The notes under the pieces are model-generated. The model saw only the letters and a list, made by a program, of their open reading frames with translations. It made no database searches and was not told the DNA's origin. This document shows positions 1 to 10,090 of a stretch of 64,000 nucleotides of DNA, piece after piece. The stretch is from Marinobacter persicus. GTDB taxonomy: Bacteria; Pseudomonadota; Gammaproteobacteria; Pseudomonadales; Oleiphilaceae. Each line of letters starts with the position of its first letter. Within the stretch, counting starts at the first letter, position 1. The stretch lies in NCBI RefSeq assembly GCF_002934325.1, contig NZ_PTIV01000006.1, positions 88,208 through 152,207 on the forward strand. The letters run 5' to 3'. Both the position numbers and the translations under genes were made by a program.

Positions 1-822
1 ATACGGATCGTACTGGTGGAAACCTCCCACTCCGGCAACATCGGCGCAGTGGCTCGCGCCATGAAGAACATGGGGCTGGCCAATCTCTGGCTTGTTAACC
101 CGGTCTCTTTCCCGGATGAAGCCTCCTATGCGCGTGCGTCGGGTGCTGCGGACGTGCTGGACCGGGCCCAGGTAGTAGGCTCACTGGAAGAGGCGCTGGC
201 TGACTGCGCTCTGGTTATGGGCACCAGTGCTCGAGGCCGGAAAGTGCCTTGGCCGGTTATGGCGCCGCCGCAGGCAGCGGCCACGGCGGCACAGTACAGC
301 ACAGAGGGACAGGTGGCGCTTGTGTTCGGTCGGGAAAATAATGGCTTGTCCAACGACGAATTGCAGCGTTGTCATTACCACATCCATATTCCGTCCAATC
401 CGGATTACAGCTCGCTGAACCTGTCGATGGCGGTGCAGGTGCTGTGCTACGAATTGCGGATGCATTATCTGCGAAGCCTTGAAGAGAGCGAATCCAGCCC
501 TTACCTTGAAGCCATGGTAAGCCCCGGCGATAGTGGTTGGGATGTACCTCCGGCAAATGTGCGCGAGGTGGAGGGCTTCTTTGGCCATCTGGAGCAGGTT
601 TTGCGGCAGGTCGAGTTCCATCGTCGTGACAATCCGCGCCAGTTGATGACCCGGCTGAGGCGCCTGTTTCAAAGGGCTCACCTGGATCAGATGGAAATCA
701 ATATCCTGCGGGGTATTCTGACCTCGGTACAGAAAGCCGTCGGTGGGCCGCAGGCTGACACCCAAGACAAATCCACTGTGGCCCAGTCCACAGATGAAGG
801 CCAGGAAAAAGACAATGCTTGA
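1..822 (+). CDS. trmJ: tRNA 2'-O-methyltransferase TrmJ (5' end outside window)
   Basis: SPOUT-fold methyltransferase that uses S-adenosylmethionine to methylate the ribose of residue 32 in the anticodon loop of several tRNAs. The frame is already open at base 1 (I-R-I-V-L-V), so only the first few residues are missing; the GTG at 16 is an internal codon. The N-terminus has the family loop [15 protein letters not shown], then [10 protein letters not shown], then the trefoil-knot signature [18 protein letters not shown], followed by a C-terminal helical region and a charged tail. The stop overlaps the cysE start by 8 bases, so the two genes are probably co-transcribed and translationally coupled. 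The trmJ-cysE-iscR order is common in Pseudomonas-like gammaproteobacteria. Confidence 0.95.
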   Translation: MRIVLVETSHSGNIGAVARAMKNMGLANLWLVNPVSFPDEASYARASGAADVLDRAQVVGSLEEALADCALVMGTSARGRKVPWPVMAPPQAAATAAQYSTEGQVALVFGRENNGLSNDELQRCHYHIHIPSNPDYSSLNLSMAVQVLCYELRMHYLRSLEESESSPYLEAMVSPGDSGWDVPPANVREVEGFFGHLEQVLRQVEFHRRDNPRQLMTRLRRLFQRAHLDQMEINILRGILTSVQKAVGGPQADTQDKSTVAQSTDEGQEKDNA

Positions 823-1621
823 GCGTTTACGGGAAGACATTAACAGCGTTTTTCATCGGGACCCGGCAGCCCGTAATACCTTTGAGGTGCTGACCAACTA
901 TCCGGGCTTGCACGCCCTGTTGTTTCACCGGTTCGCTCACTGGTTATGGAATCTGGGGCTGAAGTGGCTGGCCAGAACCATTTCCACGCTGGCGCGCTGG
1001 CTGACCGGCATTGAGATTCATCCGGGTGCGACCATTGGTCGTCGTTTCTTTATCGACCACGGTATGGGCGTGGTGATTGGTGAAACCACGGTCATTGGCG
1101 ATGATGTCACGCTCTACCAGGGCGTTACTCTGGGGGGCACCAGCTGGAACAAAGGTAAGCGTCATCCAACCATTGGTAATGGCGTTGTTGTAGGCGCTGG
1201 TGCCAAAATCCTTGGGCCATTTGAAGTAGGTGAGGGCGCCAAGGTGGGGTCCAACTCTGTGGTTACCAAAGCGGTGCCAGCGGGTGCCACCGTGGTGGGT
1301 ATTCCCGGCCGTGCCATTGTCAAGAAACGTCCGTCAGAGGATGAGGCTCGGCGCAAGGAAATGGAAAAGCGCATGGGCTTCGATGCCTATGGTGTTACCG
1401 AGGAAATGCCAGACCCGGTGGCGCGTTCCATGCGGGCATTGCTGGATCATATGCACGCCGTGGACGATCGCATTGAGAACATGTGCCAGGCGCTGCGCAA
1501 GGTGAACAGCGAGTATCAGAACGGTGATTTGCCGCCGCTGCAGGACGAGGCATTCGATTGCGTTCGCGATGAAAGCGGTAGCGATGACAGTGAGCCGTCC
1601 AAGGAACAGCCCAAGGGCTGA
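815..1621 (+). CDS. cysE: serine O-acetyltransferase CysE
   Basis: Transfers acetyl from acetyl-CoA to L-serine, giving O-acetylserine, the carbon acceptor for sulfide in cysteine synthesis. The protein has about 268 residues: a short helical N-terminal domain and then a left-handed beta-helix of hexapeptide repeats ([38 protein letters not shown]). The catalytic His region is [10 protein letters not shown]. The start at ATG 815 has AGGA at 803-806; a longer in-frame extension to 743 lies inside trmJ and is not family-like. The N-terminal domain is shorter than in the E. coli enzyme, as in Pseudomonas-type CysE. The tail after the beta-helix is acidic and low in complexity. Placing it just before iscR-iscS links cysteine supply to the desulfurase. 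Confidence 0.95.
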   Translation: MLERLREDINSVFHRDPAARNTFEVLTNYPGLHALLFHRFAHWLWNLGLKWLARTISTLARWLTGIEIHPGATIGRRFFIDHGMGVVIGETTVIGDDVTLYQGVTLGGTSWNKGKRHPTIGNGVVVGAGAKILGPFEVGEGAKVGSNSVVTKAVPAGATVVGIPGRAIVKKRPSEDEARRKEMEKRMGFDAYGVTEEMPDPVARSMRALLDHMHAVDDRIENMCQALRKVNSEYQNGDLPPLQDEAFDCVRDESGSDDSEPSKEQPKG

Positions 1622-1625
1622 ATAC

Positions 1626-1654
1626 TTGACTGTTTTGGTAGGTCAATTCATACT
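1626..1654 (+). promoter_or_regulatory. iscR promoter, probable IscR autoregulatory region
   Basis: TTGACT (1626-1631) is 17 bases upstream of CATACT (1649-1654), which makes a plausible sigma-70 promoter 45 bases before iscR. The -35 box lies inside ATACTTGACTG, which fits one half of a type 1 IscR site, and AGGTCAA follows at 1640-1646 in inverted sense. The spacing between the halves is wider than in the E. coli consensus, so the operator is an inference. Confidence 0.5.
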
Positions 1655-1698
1655 CGATCAGAATTTCTGGATAGGTTCCTATTGCCGGGGCTGAGCTT

Positions 1699-2187
1699 AT
1701 GAAGCTGACCACAAAAGGCCGTTATGCGGTGACCGCGATGCTTGACCTGGCCCTTCATGGTGCTGAAGGGCCGGTGAGTCTCGCAGATATTTCATCGCGC
1801 CAGGAAATTTCCCTTTCCTATCTTGAGCAACTTTTTTCCCGTTTGCGCCGCCAACACCTGGTTGTCAGTGTCCGTGGGCCCGGTGGGGGCTATCGGCTTA
1901 GCCGCTCAGCCGACGAAGTATTCATCGCGGAAGTGGTGGATGCCGTCAGCGAATCGCTGGATACCACGCGCTGTGGTAATAAGGGGGATTGCCAGAATGG
2001 TGAGAAGTGTTTGACTCATCATCTCTGGTCGGATCTCAGTGATCGTATTCACAACTTTCTGAGCGAAATCAGCCTTGGTGATTTGATGCGCAAGCGTGAA
2101 ATCCAGCATGTGGCTGAGCGGCAGAATCACAAGCAGTCGGAGGCGATCAACACCCGCCGGCTGACCGACCAGGCGTCAGCCTTGTAA
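1699..2187 (+). CDS. iscR: Fe-S cluster regulator IscR (Rrf2 family)
   Basis: Winged-helix transcription factor that senses Fe-S status through a bound [2Fe-2S] cluster and, in other species, represses isc and controls suf. The protein is 162 residues. The N-terminal start [18 protein letters not shown] and wing PGGGYRLSR are classical. The cluster ligands are in the same places as in E. coli IscR: C92, C98, C104 and H107. The start is ATG 1699; the Shine-Dalgarno is weak (GGGGCTGAG). The gene is followed 29 bases later by iscS. The usual downstream genes iscU, iscA, hscB, hscA and fdx are absent here, so IscR may mainly regulate genes elsewhere, such as suf. Confidence 0.95.
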   Translation: MKLTTKGRYAVTAMLDLALHGAEGPVSLADISSRQEISLSYLEQLFSRLRRQHLVVSVRGPGGGYRLSRSADEVFIAEVVDAVSESLDTTRCGNKGDCQNGEKCLTHHLWSDLSDRIHNFLSEISLGDLMRKREIQHVAERQNHKQSEAINTRRLTDQASAL

Positions 2188-2216
2188 CCTAACCTATATC
2201 TCTACTGACAGACATC

Positions 2217-3365
2217 ATGAAGAAGCCCGTCTATCTGGATTACGCGGCCACCACGCCCGTTGACCCTCTCGTTGCCGACGAAATGATGAAGTATCTGACT
2301 CTGGACGGAGTGTTCGGCAACCCCGCTTCAAGAACTCACGGCTATGGCTGGCAGGCGGAGGCGGCGGTCGAGTCCGCCCGTCGTCAGGTGGCTGACCTGA
2401 TACACGCTGATCCCCGGGAAATTGTCTGGACCTCCGGTGCCACCGAGTCGGACAACCTTGCGATCAAAGGCGTGGCCTTGAGGACTCCTGGTTCGCACAT
2501 TGTTACCTCCACCATCGAGCACAAGGCAGTGGTGGATACCTGTCACTGGTTGGAAGAAAAAGGGGTGGAGGTTACCTGGCTGGAGCCGGAGCCTGATGGT
2601 CGAGTACGGCCGTCGGCGGTTTTTGAGGCGTTGCGAGACAACACGGTGCTGGTCAGCCTTATGCTGGTCAATAACGAGCTGGGTTGCGTGACGGATATTG
2701 CAGCGATCGGTGAAATGCTGCGGGAGCGCGGCGTACTGTTGCATGTGGATGCAGCTCAGGCGGTGGGTAAGATGCCGGTTGATGTGAATACCCTCAAGGT
2801 AGATCTGCTGTCCCTTTCCGCTCACAAGCTATATGGACCCAAAGGCGTGGGGGCACTGTATGTGCGGCGTGCACCGGAAGTCCGTCTGGAGGCCCAGATT
2901 CACGGGGGCGGCCATGAGAGGGGGATGCGGTCTGGAACACTGCCTACGCACCAGGTCGCTGGCATGGGGAAGGCGTTTCAGTTAGCCGGTGACCAGCTTG
3001 AAGAAGAAATGGGGCGTTTGCGCCAGTTGCGGGAGCGGTTCCTGAAAGGTCTGCAGTCCCTGGAAGGGGTGCACTTCAACGGTAGTCGGGAACATTGCGT
3101 GCCCGGCATTGTCAATTTGTCTTTTGAGGGTGTCGAAGCTGAGTCCCTCATGCTTGGTCTCCGGCATCTGGCCGTATCGTCCGGGTCAGCCTGTGCGTCG
3201 GCAGCGACCGAACCTTCTTATGTCCTGCGTGGCATTGGCCTCAGCGATGAGCTGGCGCATCGTGCGCTTCGCTTCTCCCTGGGTCGTTTTACCACTGCTG
3301 AAGAGGTGGATTTTGCGTGTGAGCAGGTCATCAGCGTAGTACAGAGGCTTCGCTCGCTACGGTAG
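2217..3365 (+). CDS. iscS: cysteine desulfurase, IscS family with short C-terminus
   Basis: PLP enzyme of class V aminotransferase fold that removes sulfur from L-cysteine as a persulfide for Fe-S clusters and tRNA thiolation. It has 382 residues. The PLP lysine is K204 in [10 protein letters not shown] and the persulfide cysteine is C326 in the mobile loop [16 protein letters not shown]; both match E. coli IscS. It ends about 20 residues before the E. coli protein, just after the position of the last helix. In E. coli IscS that C-terminal tail contributes to IscU docking. No iscU follows: ndk begins 68 bases downstream. The enzyme should be catalytically competent, but its scaffold partner is unclear. 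A SufS is less likely, because the active-site loop is the long IscS/NifS type. Confidence 0.9.
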   Translation: MKKPVYLDYAATTPVDPLVADEMMKYLTLDGVFGNPASRTHGYGWQAEAAVESARRQVADLIHADPREIVWTSGATESDNLAIKGVALRTPGSHIVTSTIEHKAVVDTCHWLEEKGVEVTWLEPEPDGRVRPSAVFEALRDNTVLVSLMLVNNELGCVTDIAAIGEMLRERGVLLHVDAAQAVGKMPVDVNTLKVDLLSLSAHKLYGPKGVGALYVRRAPEVRLEAQIHGGGHERGMRSGTLPTHQVAGMGKAFQLAGDQLEEEMGRLRQLRERFLKGLQSLEGVHFNGSREHCVPGIVNLSFEGVEAESLMLGLRHLAVSSGSACASAATEPSYVLRGIGLSDELAHRALRFSLGRFTTAEEVDFACEQVISVVQRLRSLR

Positions 3366-3385
3366 GCAGTTGTAACCTTACCGCG

Positions 3386-3391
3386 TATAAT
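3386..3391 (+). promoter_or_regulatory. candidate -10 box for ndk
   Basis: A consensus TATAAT stands 42 bases before ndk in the short iscS-ndk gap. The hexamer at the right -35 distance is poor; TTGTAA at 3370 is only 10 bases away. ndk may therefore have its own promoter rather than rely wholly on readthrough from iscRS. Confidence 0.35.
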
Positions 3392-3433
3392 CCCCCTTCG
3401 GATTTTCTAACACCCATTAATTGGAGCAATACC

Positions 3434-3862
3434 ATGGCAAACGAGCGCACGCTCTCCATTATCAAACCCGATGCTGTCGCCAAAAACGTAATTGGCGAAA
3501 TCCTGAGCCGTTTTGAAAAAGCCGACCTGAACATCGTCGCTGCCAAAATGATGCACCTGACTCAGGAGCAGGCTGAAGGTTTTTACGCCGAGCACAAGGA
3601 ACGCCCGTTCTTTAACGACCTGGTAGCGTTCATGACCTCCGGCCCAGTTGTGGTTCAGGTTCTGGAAGGTGAAGGTGCCATCCTGAAAAACCGTGACCTG
3701 ATGGGTGCCACCAACCCGAAAGAAGCCGAAGCTGGCACCATCCGTGCTGACTTTGCTTCCACCATCGACGCGAACGCCGTTCACGGTTCTGATTCCGCCG
3801 AATCTGCCGAGCGCGAAATCGCTTATTTCTTCAACGACAGCGAAATCTGCCCGCGCGGCTAA
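3434..3862 (+). CDS. ndk: nucleoside diphosphate kinase
   Basis: Transfers the gamma phosphate of ATP to other (deoxy)nucleoside diphosphates through a phosphohistidine. It is 142 residues, the normal bacterial length. The start [15 protein letters not shown] is standard, and the phosphorylated residue is H117 in NAVHGSD, as in E. coli. A good Shine-Dalgarno TTGGAGC precedes the ATG. The gene ends before a strong stem-loop at 3874-3898. ndk next to rlmN and the pilW-rodZ-ispG-hisS block is a conserved gammaproteobacterial order. Confidence 0.97.
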   Translation: MANERTLSIIKPDAVAKNVIGEILSRFEKADLNIVAAKMMHLTQEQAEGFYAEHKERPFFNDLVAFMTSGPVVVQVLEGEGAILKNRDLMGATNPKEAEAGTIRADFASTIDANAVHGSDSAESAEREIAYFFNDSEICPRG

Positions 3863-3873
3863 TGCTGTTGTTT

Positions 3874-3898
3874 CGGAGGTGGCGTTCTGCCACCTCCG
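3874..3898 (+). terminator. stem-loop after ndk
   Basis: A perfect 10-bp stem, CGGAGGTGGC and its complement, encloses the 5-base loop GTTCT. No run of T follows, so it may act as a weak terminator or protect the mRNA 3' end rather than stop transcription fully before rlmN. Confidence 0.5.
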
Positions 3899-3925
3899 TA
3901 TTGGTTATCTGATCGAGGTTATGTC

Positions 3926-5038
3926 ATGACTGCCCCTGCCGAAAAAACCAACTTCCTGGGGATGCCCAAAGCCAAGCTTGAGGCGTTTTTCGAGGAAATC
4001 GGCGAGAAGCGCTTTCGCGCCCAGCAGATCCTTCAGTGGATCCACCAGCGAGGCGTCGATGACTTCGATCAAATGACCAATATGAGCAAGGCCCTGCGGG
4101 AAAAGCTCAAGCAGGTCGCTGAAATCCGCGGCCCGGAGGTGATCTACGATGAAACCTCCAAAGACGGGACCCGCAAATGGGTCATGCGCATGGACAATGG
4201 CAACAGCGTTGAAACCGTGCTGATTCCCGATGGCGAGCGGGGTACGCTATGCGTGTCCTCCCAGATCGGCTGTACCCTGGATTGCACCTTTTGCTCAACT
4301 GGCAAGCGTGGATTTAATCGCAACCTGACGGCGGCCGAAATCATTGGCCAGGTATGGGTGGCCCGCAAGGCGTTCATGCCGTTCGAGCCAGGCCCGGACC
4401 GGCCCATCACCAACGTGGTGATGATGGGCATGGGCGAGCCGCTGATGAACTTCGATAACGTGGTGGATGCCATGAACCTGATGATGGAGGACCTGGCTTA
4501 CGGTATCTCCAAGCGTCGGGTGACGGTCAGTACCTCGGGGGTTGTGCCGGCGCTGGATCGCCTGAGTGATGTTACCGATGTGTCACTGGCCATCTCTCTC
4601 CATGCGCCCAATGATGAGCTCCGTAACCAATTGGTACCGCTGAATAAAAAGTACCCGATTGCGGAGTTGTTGGCAGCCACCAAGCGGTATATGTCCCGCT
4701 TGCCGGATAAGCGCAAGGCGACCATTGAATACACCGTCATTGAAGGTGTGAATGACCAGCCGGAACACGCGCGGGAGCTTGCGGTGCTGCTTAGGGACCT
4801 GCCCTGCAAAATCAACCTGATTCCCTTCAACCCGTTCCCGGAAAGCAATTTCAAGCGCCCGAGCATGAATGCCACCCGCCGCTTCCAGAAGGTAATGAAT
4901 GAGGCTGGCTACGTGACCACCATCCGGACTACCCGGGGCGACGATATTGATGCAGCTTGTGGCCAGCTTGTGGGGCGCGTTGAGGACCGCACGCGAAGAA
5001 GTCAGCGACATATTTCTGTGCAACAGGTTGCGCCTTGA
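3926..5038 (+). CDS. rlmN: 23S rRNA/tRNA adenine-C2 methyltransferase RlmN
   Basis: Radical-SAM enzyme that methylates C2 of A2503 in 23S rRNA and A37 in some tRNAs; the chemistry needs a [4Fe-4S] cluster. The protein is 370 residues. The cluster motif is C116-x3-C120-x2-C123 (GCTLDCTFC) after the conserved [17 protein letters not shown] is the SAM-contact region, and the C-terminal cysteine in DIDAACGQL is the one that forms the transient methyl link. The C-terminal tail overlaps a longer in-frame extension of the next gene. pilW begins 55 bases after the stop. Confidence 0.96.
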   Translation: MTAPAEKTNFLGMPKAKLEAFFEEIGEKRFRAQQILQWIHQRGVDDFDQMTNMSKALREKLKQVAEIRGPEVIYDETSKDGTRKWVMRMDNGNSVETVLIPDGERGTLCVSSQIGCTLDCTFCSTGKRGFNRNLTAAEIIGQVWVARKAFMPFEPGPDRPITNVVMMGMGEPLMNFDNVVDAMNLMMEDLAYGISKRRVTVSTSGVVPALDRLSDVTDVSLAISLHAPNDELRNQLVPLNKKYPIAELLAATKRYMSRLPDKRKATIEYTVIEGVNDQPEHARELAVLLRDLPCKINLIPFNPFPESNFKRPSMNATRRFQKVMNEAGYVTTIRTTRGDDIDAACGQLVGRVEDRTRRSQRHISVQQVAP

Positions 5039-5093
5039 GTTCAGGGCAGTGCTAAGCTGGACAAGATTCTCTTTAATGGCAAAGGAAGGTTCC

Positions 5094-5876
5094 ATGAAAC
5101 TGGTCGGCGTTTTACTTGTGGTGGGGATGATGTTGTCTGCCTGTGTGACGACGACCGACAGCCCATTTGCGCGTGAAGCCGACAGAGACAAAGCGCTGGC
5201 GAATTATGTCAAGCTGGCCACGGCCTATATCGGTCAGGGTAATCTGGAGCGGGCCGAGCATCATCTTGACCGGGCCTTTGAAATCGATGATGACTACGCG
5301 CCTGCACTGGCAGCCCAAGGGCTGGTCTATAGCAGCCGGGGCGAGGCAGACCTCGCTGAAAACAGTTTTCGTCAGGCGCTGAGAGCTGATGACGACTACA
5401 CCCGTGGTCGCACATACTACGGTGCCTACCTGTATTCGCAGCGACGCTTCCAGGCGGCCAGGGATCAATTCAGTGTGGCGTCCAGGGATGTGGAATACGA
5501 AGATCGTGGTAGTATCTTCTTTAACCTCGGCATGACAGAAGAGCGATTGGGCAACACCGAAGCGGCTGTAAAAGCGTACCGACGTTCGGTTGAGCTGACC
5601 CGGGGTGAACCCCGATCATTGCTGGCGTTGTCCCGGGTGCTCGTGGAAGAGGGCGACTATTCAGCTGCCTCCCGATTCTATGGTCGGCTCCTGCGTGTGA
5701 TGCGTGGCAGCACCCGGCATTCGCATTCGCCGGAAAGTCTACTGACGGGTATAAAAATCGCTCGGCATTATAATGACGAGGATCAGGAAGCCAGTATGGC
5801 CCTGATGTTGAAAAACGAATATCCCGACTCTCTCGAATATCAACAATACAAGGTTCTGATTGCCAATGAGCAGTGA
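5094..5876 (+). CDS. pilW: type IV pilus biogenesis lipoprotein PilW/PilF
   Basis: Outer-membrane lipoprotein pilotin that is needed for assembly or stability of the PilQ secretin in type IV pili. ATG 5094 was chosen because AGGAAGG lies 4 bases upstream and the product then begins with a lipoprotein signal ending in the lipobox LSAC (lipidated Cys17). An open frame extends back to 4947 inside rlmN but destroys the signal peptide. The mature part is a chain of tetratricopeptide repeats (ALANYVKLATAYIGQG, ALAAQGLVYSSRGE, FNLGMTEERLGN), about 260 residues in total. The stop overlaps the rodZ start by 11 bases, suggesting coupled translation. Confidence 0.92.
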   Translation: MKLVGVLLVVGMMLSACVTTTDSPFAREADRDKALANYVKLATAYIGQGNLERAEHHLDRAFEIDDDYAPALAAQGLVYSSRGEADLAENSFRQALRADDDYTRGRTYYGAYLYSQRRFQAARDQFSVASRDVEYEDRGSIFFNLGMTEERLGNTEAAVKAYRRSVELTRGEPRSLLALSRVLVEEGDYSAASRFYGRLLRVMRGSTRHSHSPESLLTGIKIARHYNDEDQEASMALMLKNEYPDSLEYQQYKVLIANEQ

Positions 5877-6927
5877 GGAACAACCCAAAAGATCAGCCGA
5901 ACCTGTCGGATATCAACTTCGGCGTGCCCGGGAAAAACTGGGGCTGGATGTTTCGGCAATCGCCGACCAACAGCACCTTCGAACGTCTGTGATCCAGGCC
6001 ATCGAGGATGGTGATTACAGTAAAGTCGACACGGAACTATTCCTCAAAGGTTACGTACGGGCTTACGCGAAGCAGGTTGAACTGGACGCCGACGCTATCA
6101 TCCGTGACCTGGATGCTGAGCTGGAGCCGCTGAGGAAAGAACGTGAACGCCAGCACGAAGCCGACCCCCTGGTTGATATTCAGCGGAAAAAAAGCCGGAA
6201 ACGACGGATAGCCCGTGCCGTGGTTGTTCTTGTCGTGCTGGTTGGTATCGGGTTTGGTATTACAACCTGGATGGCCGATGGCGGTCGCCGGTTGCCGGGT
6301 TTTTCGCCCAGCACGGTATCTGAAAGTACTGAGGGCGATAGTCTTGCTGCGCAGGAAGAACCGGTGGATCAGAGTCTTGAACAAACCAGTGAGTCTTCCA
6401 GTGCACAGTCGGAGTCCGACGCGACGCCTGAAGTTGATGAGGCTGTTGATGTGCAGGGCGTCGACGACGGTGCAACCGATGTGATTCACGATCCGGTGGA
6501 ACAGGCTACCGAAGAGGCGGCTCAGGCTCCGACTGAAAGCGCTGCAGAAGCGAGCGTGGAGACAGCCTCAGTCGAAAACGTTACTGATGTTTCGGCGCAG
6601 CCTGAAGCGATCGAAACAACTGAGTCAGCCCAGGTTACTGAGCAAGAACCCCAAGAACTCGGTGAGCCCGCAGTGACAGATGAAGCCACATTGCGGATGA
6701 GCTTCAGCGATGCCTGCTGGGTCCAGGTCACCGATGCGGATGGCAACCGATTGACCAGCTCGCTGTATTCACAAGGTGATGTTCTCGACGTGGCAGGTTC
6801 CGCCCCTCTAGATGTTATCGTAGGAGCCATGAGTGCGGTGGCCTCCCTGGAATTTCAGGGGGAAGCGGTGGACCTTGGCAGCTTCCGTGTCGTAAACAAC
6901 AGGGCCCAGTTCACGCTTGAGCCCTGA
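5866..6927 (+). CDS. rodZ: cytoskeletal membrane protein RodZ
   Basis: Bitopic inner-membrane protein that links MreB filaments to the cell-wall elongation machinery. It is 353 residues. Residues 15-78 form the cytoplasmic HTH_25 domain ([18 protein letters not shown]) that binds MreB. A basic stretch (RKKSRKRR) precedes the single membrane helix at about 117-136. A long acidic, Ser/Thr/Glu-rich linker follows, and a C-terminal periplasmic beta domain (DUF4115) fills about 270-353 ([15 protein letters not shown]). The start at ATG 5866, two codons into a slightly longer frame, lies inside the end of pilW. Position between pilW and ispG is the standard one. Confidence 0.93.
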   Translation: MSSEEQPKRSAEPVGYQLRRAREKLGLDVSAIADQQHLRTSVIQAIEDGDYSKVDTELFLKGYVRAYAKQVELDADAIIRDLDAELEPLRKERERQHEADPLVDIQRKKSRKRRIARAVVVLVVLVGIGFGITTWMADGGRRLPGFSPSTVSESTEGDSLAAQEEPVDQSLEQTSESSSAQSESDATPEVDEAVDVQGVDDGATDVIHDPVEQATEEAAQAPTESAAEASVETASVENVTDVSAQPEAIETTESAQVTEQEPQELGEPAVTDEATLRMSFSDACWVQVTDADGNRLTSSLYSQGDVLDVAGSAPLDVIVGAMSAVASLEFQGEAVDLGSFRVVNNRAQFTLEP

Positions 6928-6962
6928 TTCAGAATGCCCGAACAGATTGTTGGTTGCTTCTC

Positions 6963-8081
6963 ATGAAACATGAATCTCCGATAAAGAGACGTGAATCCCG
7001 CCAGATCATGGTGGGTGATGTGCCCATTGGTGGCGGTGCGCCGATTGCCGTTCAGAGCATGACCAACACCAATACCTGCGATGTCGATGCCACGGTTGCC
7101 CAGATCCGTGCTATTCAGGAGGCCGGGGCGGACATTGTTCGTGTTTCCGTGCCCTCCATGGATGCCGCCGAAGCCTTTGGCAGGATTCGCGAACAGGTAT
7201 CCCTGCCCCTGGTTGCAGACATCCATTTTGACTACAAGATTGCCCTTCGGGTGGCAGAGCTGGGCGTTGATTGCCTGCGCATCAATCCTGGCAATATTGG
7301 TCGCGACGATCGCGTCAGTGCCGTCATTAGCGCCGCCCGGGACCGGGGCATTCCCATCCGCATCGGAGTCAATGCAGGCTCCCTCGAGAAAAGCCTGCAG
7401 CGCAAATACGGCGAGCCTACCGCAGAGGCGCTGGTGGAATCAGCCATGCGTCATATCGACATTCTCGACCAGCATGACTTCCAGGATTTCAAGGTCAGCC
7501 TGAAAGCCTCGGATGTGTTCATGACGGTTGATGCCTACCGACAGATTGCCTCGCAAATCGAGCAACCGCTGCATCTGGGCATCACCGAGGCCGGCGGTTT
7601 CCGCTCTGGTACCGTGAAGTCCTCAATTGGCCTGGGAATGCTGCTGATGGACGGCATTGGCGACACCATTCGTGTATCCCTGGCGGCCGACCCGGTACAG
7701 GAAATCAAGGTGGGCTTCGATATCCTCAAGAGCCTGCGGTTACGTAGCCGGGGCATCAACTTTATTGCCTGCCCGAGCTGCTCGCGCCAGAACTTCGATG
7801 TGATCCAGACCATGAACGATCTGGAAGAGCGGCTCGAAGACGTTAACACCTCCATGGATGTGGCGATCATTGGCTGCATCGTGAACGGACCCGGGGAAGC
7901 AAAAGTGGCGGACCTGGGGCTGACCGGTGGTAGCCCAAGGAACCTGCTCTACCTGGATGGTAAGCCCAACCAGAAGCTGGAAAACGCCACTCTGACCGAT
8001 GACCTCGAACGCTTGATCCGTGAACAGGTTGCCAAGCGCAAAGAGCAGGAAGAGGCGGTCATCGCACGTTCCACAGATTAA
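6963..8081 (+). CDS. ispG: (E)-4-hydroxy-3-methylbut-2-enyl-diphosphate synthase IspG
   Basis: Penultimate enzyme of the MEP isoprenoid pathway. It reduces methylerythritol cyclodiphosphate to HMBPP with a [4Fe-4S] cluster and flavodoxin/ferredoxin electrons. From ATG 6963 the product is 372 residues, the same as E. coli IspG; a TTG three codons earlier is less likely. An N-terminal TIM barrel starts [14 protein letters not shown]. The cluster cysteines C270 and C273 ([10 protein letters not shown]) and C305 (GCIVNGPGE) match E. coli exactly. It depends on Fe-S supply from the iscRS genes upstream or from another system. Confidence 0.97.
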   Translation: MKHESPIKRRESRQIMVGDVPIGGGAPIAVQSMTNTNTCDVDATVAQIRAIQEAGADIVRVSVPSMDAAEAFGRIREQVSLPLVADIHFDYKIALRVAELGVDCLRINPGNIGRDDRVSAVISAARDRGIPIRIGVNAGSLEKSLQRKYGEPTAEALVESAMRHIDILDQHDFQDFKVSLKASDVFMTVDAYRQIASQIEQPLHLGITEAGGFRSGTVKSSIGLGMLLMDGIGDTIRVSLAADPVQEIKVGFDILKSLRLRSRGINFIACPSCSRQNFDVIQTMNDLEERLEDVNTSMDVAIIGCIVNGPGEAKVADLGLTGGSPRNLLYLDGKPNQKLENATLTDDLERLIREQVAKRKEQEEAVIARSTD

Positions 8082-8123
8082 CGTCCCCACACTTTGAACC
8101 ACTCAGTAAATCAGGGTTTTAAC

Positions 8124-9398
8124 TTGGCAAAAATCAAGGCGATCCGGGGGATGAACGACATTCTCCCGGACCAGACACCGGTCTGGCAGTATGTTGAGTC
8201 GACAGTAAGACAGGTTCTGGGCCAATACGGGTATCAGGAAATCCGTATGCCCGTTGTTGAGCAAACAGAGCTGTTCAAACGCTCCATCGGCGAGGTTACC
8301 GACATCGTCGAGAAGGAGATGTATACCTTTGAGGATCGCAACGGTGACAGTCTCACCCTGCGCCCGGAAGGTACCGCTGGCTGCGTGCGTGCAGCGGAGG
8401 AGCATGGCCTTTTGTTCAACCAGACGCGTCGTCTCTGGTACACCGGCCCGATGTTTCGCCATGAACGCCCCCAAAAAGGCCGTTATCGCCAGTTCCACCA
8501 GATTGGTGTGGAATGCTTTGGCATGGCCGGGCCTGATGTTGATGCCGAGTTGCTGATCCTGACCGCGCGCCTGTGGTCCGCCCTGGGCCTGCAGGGACAT
8601 GCCCGCCTGGAAATCAACTCCATCGGTACCAGTGAATCACGGAAAGTGTATCGCCAGGCTCTGGTGGCCTACCTTGAGCAATTCAAGGACCGCCTGGACG
8701 CGGACAGCCAGCGGCGACTGGAGACCAACCCGCTGCGCATCCTCGACAGCAAAGACCCGGGTACTCGAGAGGTCCTGACCGATGCTCCCGTGCTGGACGA
8801 CTACCTCGACGATGAATCCCGCGCCCACTTTGCCCAGTTAAAGGCACTGCTGGATGCGGCCGGTGTGCCCTATACCGTGAATCCGGCATTGGTCCGGGGC
8901 CTTGATTACTATGGCAAGACGGTATTCGAGTGGATTACCGACAGTCTGGGTGCCCAGGGCACAATCTGCGCTGGCGGCCGGTACGATGGCCTGGTTCAGC
9001 AGTTGGGTGGCAAGCCAACCGACGCGGTCGGCTTTGCCATGGGCGTTGAGCGCCTGATACTGCTGCTGGAAACCCTGGAGCTTGTGCCCGAGCACGTCAA
9101 TAACCAGGCCGACGTTTACATCACCGCCATGGGGGAGTCTGCTGTTGCGCCCGCGCTGTCCGTGGCCGAGCAACTTCGTGACCAGTTGCCGGGCAGGGTG
9201 ATCGTCAGTCATTGCGGGGGCGGCAGCTTCAAGAGTCAGATGAAAAAGGCGGACCGCAGTGGCGCGCGCTATGCGGTTATCCTTGGTGAGAATGAAATCA
9301 ACAACGGGACTGCTGGTCTGAAACCCCTGCGTGATGACCAGCCCCAGCGGGAAGTGCCTCAGGCAGAGCTGGCCAGTGAGTTGGCGAAGCTGGTGTAA
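8124..9398 (+). CDS. hisS: histidine-tRNA ligase
   Basis: Class II aminoacyl-tRNA synthetase that charges tRNA-His. Translation from TTG 8124 gives [18 protein letters not shown] and 424 residues, the family length. CAGGG at 8112-8116 is 7 bases upstream. A further TTG at 8094 would add 10 unconserved residues. The class II motifs are present: motif 2 [19 protein letters not shown], the His-specific loop [15 protein letters not shown], and motif 3 GFAMGVERL. The C-terminal anticodon-binding domain begins near VYITAMGE. Confidence 0.95.
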   Translation: MAKIKAIRGMNDILPDQTPVWQYVESTVRQVLGQYGYQEIRMPVVEQTELFKRSIGEVTDIVEKEMYTFEDRNGDSLTLRPEGTAGCVRAAEEHGLLFNQTRRLWYTGPMFRHERPQKGRYRQFHQIGVECFGMAGPDVDAELLILTARLWSALGLQGHARLEINSIGTSESRKVYRQALVAYLEQFKDRLDADSQRRLETNPLRILDSKDPGTREVLTDAPVLDDYLDDESRAHFAQLKALLDAAGVPYTVNPALVRGLDYYGKTVFEWITDSLGAQGTICAGGRYDGLVQQLGGKPTDAVGFAMGVERLILLLETLELVPEHVNNQADVYITAMGESAVAPALSVAEQLRDQLPGRVIVSHCGGGSFKSQMKKADRSGARYAVILGENEINNGTAGLKPLRDDQPQREVPQAELASELAKLV

Positions 9399-9445
9399 CG
9401 CCGTGTTGGCGACCCTCAATATTCTAAAAATCGACAGGAGTGTAC

Positions 9446-10090
9446 ATGGCTGAGTTGCGCACCGAAGAAGAACAGCTTCAGGCAATCAAGGACTGGTGGA
9501 AAAAGAATGGCGGCTCCCTGCTGATTGGTATTGGCGCCGCCCTTGCCATCGTCTTCGGCTGGCAGGCCTGGCAGAACCATCAGGCCTCACAGCGTGCCGA
9601 GGCCGCTAACCAGTTTGCCGCCTTGCAGAGTGCCTTTTCTGCAGGTGATGACCAGGAAACCGTTGAATTTGTAGCGGAAACCCTGCGCAACGAATACAGC
9701 AGCAGTGCCTACGCCATTTATGGAAATCTGGTATTGGCTCGTCAGCAGATGATGGCGCAAAACGATCCTCAAGCTGCGGCTGAATCCCTTAACTGGGCTC
9801 TCGAGAAAGCCGCCGATTACCCGGCATTGAGCCTGGTAATCCGGAACCGACTGGCCCGGGCCCAGTTTGCCGCGGGCAATCATCAGGCTGCCTTGTCCAC
9901 TCTGGATCAAGCCGGTACGGCGGAAGGGTTCGATGCGATATTCTCCGAACTTCGGGGTGATATCCGCCTGGCCATGGGCGACCGCGATGCTGCCCGTGAG
10001 GCCTATCTTGCCGCCCGTGAGCAGGGTGTGCAAAACAACAGTGTCCTTGAGCTTAAACTGTCCGACCTGGGTGTCGGGGGTGATGCATGA
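9446..10090 (+). CDS. yfgM: YfgM-like ancillary translocon protein (TPR, inner membrane)
   Basis: In E. coli YfgM is anchored in the inner membrane, interacts with SecYEG and PpiD, and helps hand periplasmic proteins to chaperones. This product is 214 residues. A cytoplasmic start (AELRTEEEQLQAIKDWWKKN) is followed by one membrane helix at about 24-44 and a periplasmic TPR-like domain rich in Ala/Gln. The ATG at 9446 follows AGGAG by 5 bases. The stop overlaps the bamB start by 4 bases (ATGA). The hisS-yfgM-bamB-der order is typical of gammaproteobacteria. Confidence 0.92.
   Translation: MAELRTEEEQLQAIKDWWKKNGGSLLIGIGAALAIVFGWQAWQNHQASQRAEAANQFAALQSAFSAGDDQETVEFVAETLRNEYSSSAYAIYGNLVLARQQMMAQNDPQAAAESLNWALEKAADYPALSLVIRNRLARAQFAAGNHQAALSTLDQAGTAEGFDAIFSELRGDIRLAMGDRDAAREAYLAAREQGVQNNSVLELKLSDLGVGGDA

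Noticed and set aside
3370..3391. TTGTAA and TATAAT before ndk as a complete promoter
   Set aside because: The spacing is only 10 bases, too short for sigma-70. Only the -10 box was kept as a weak candidate.
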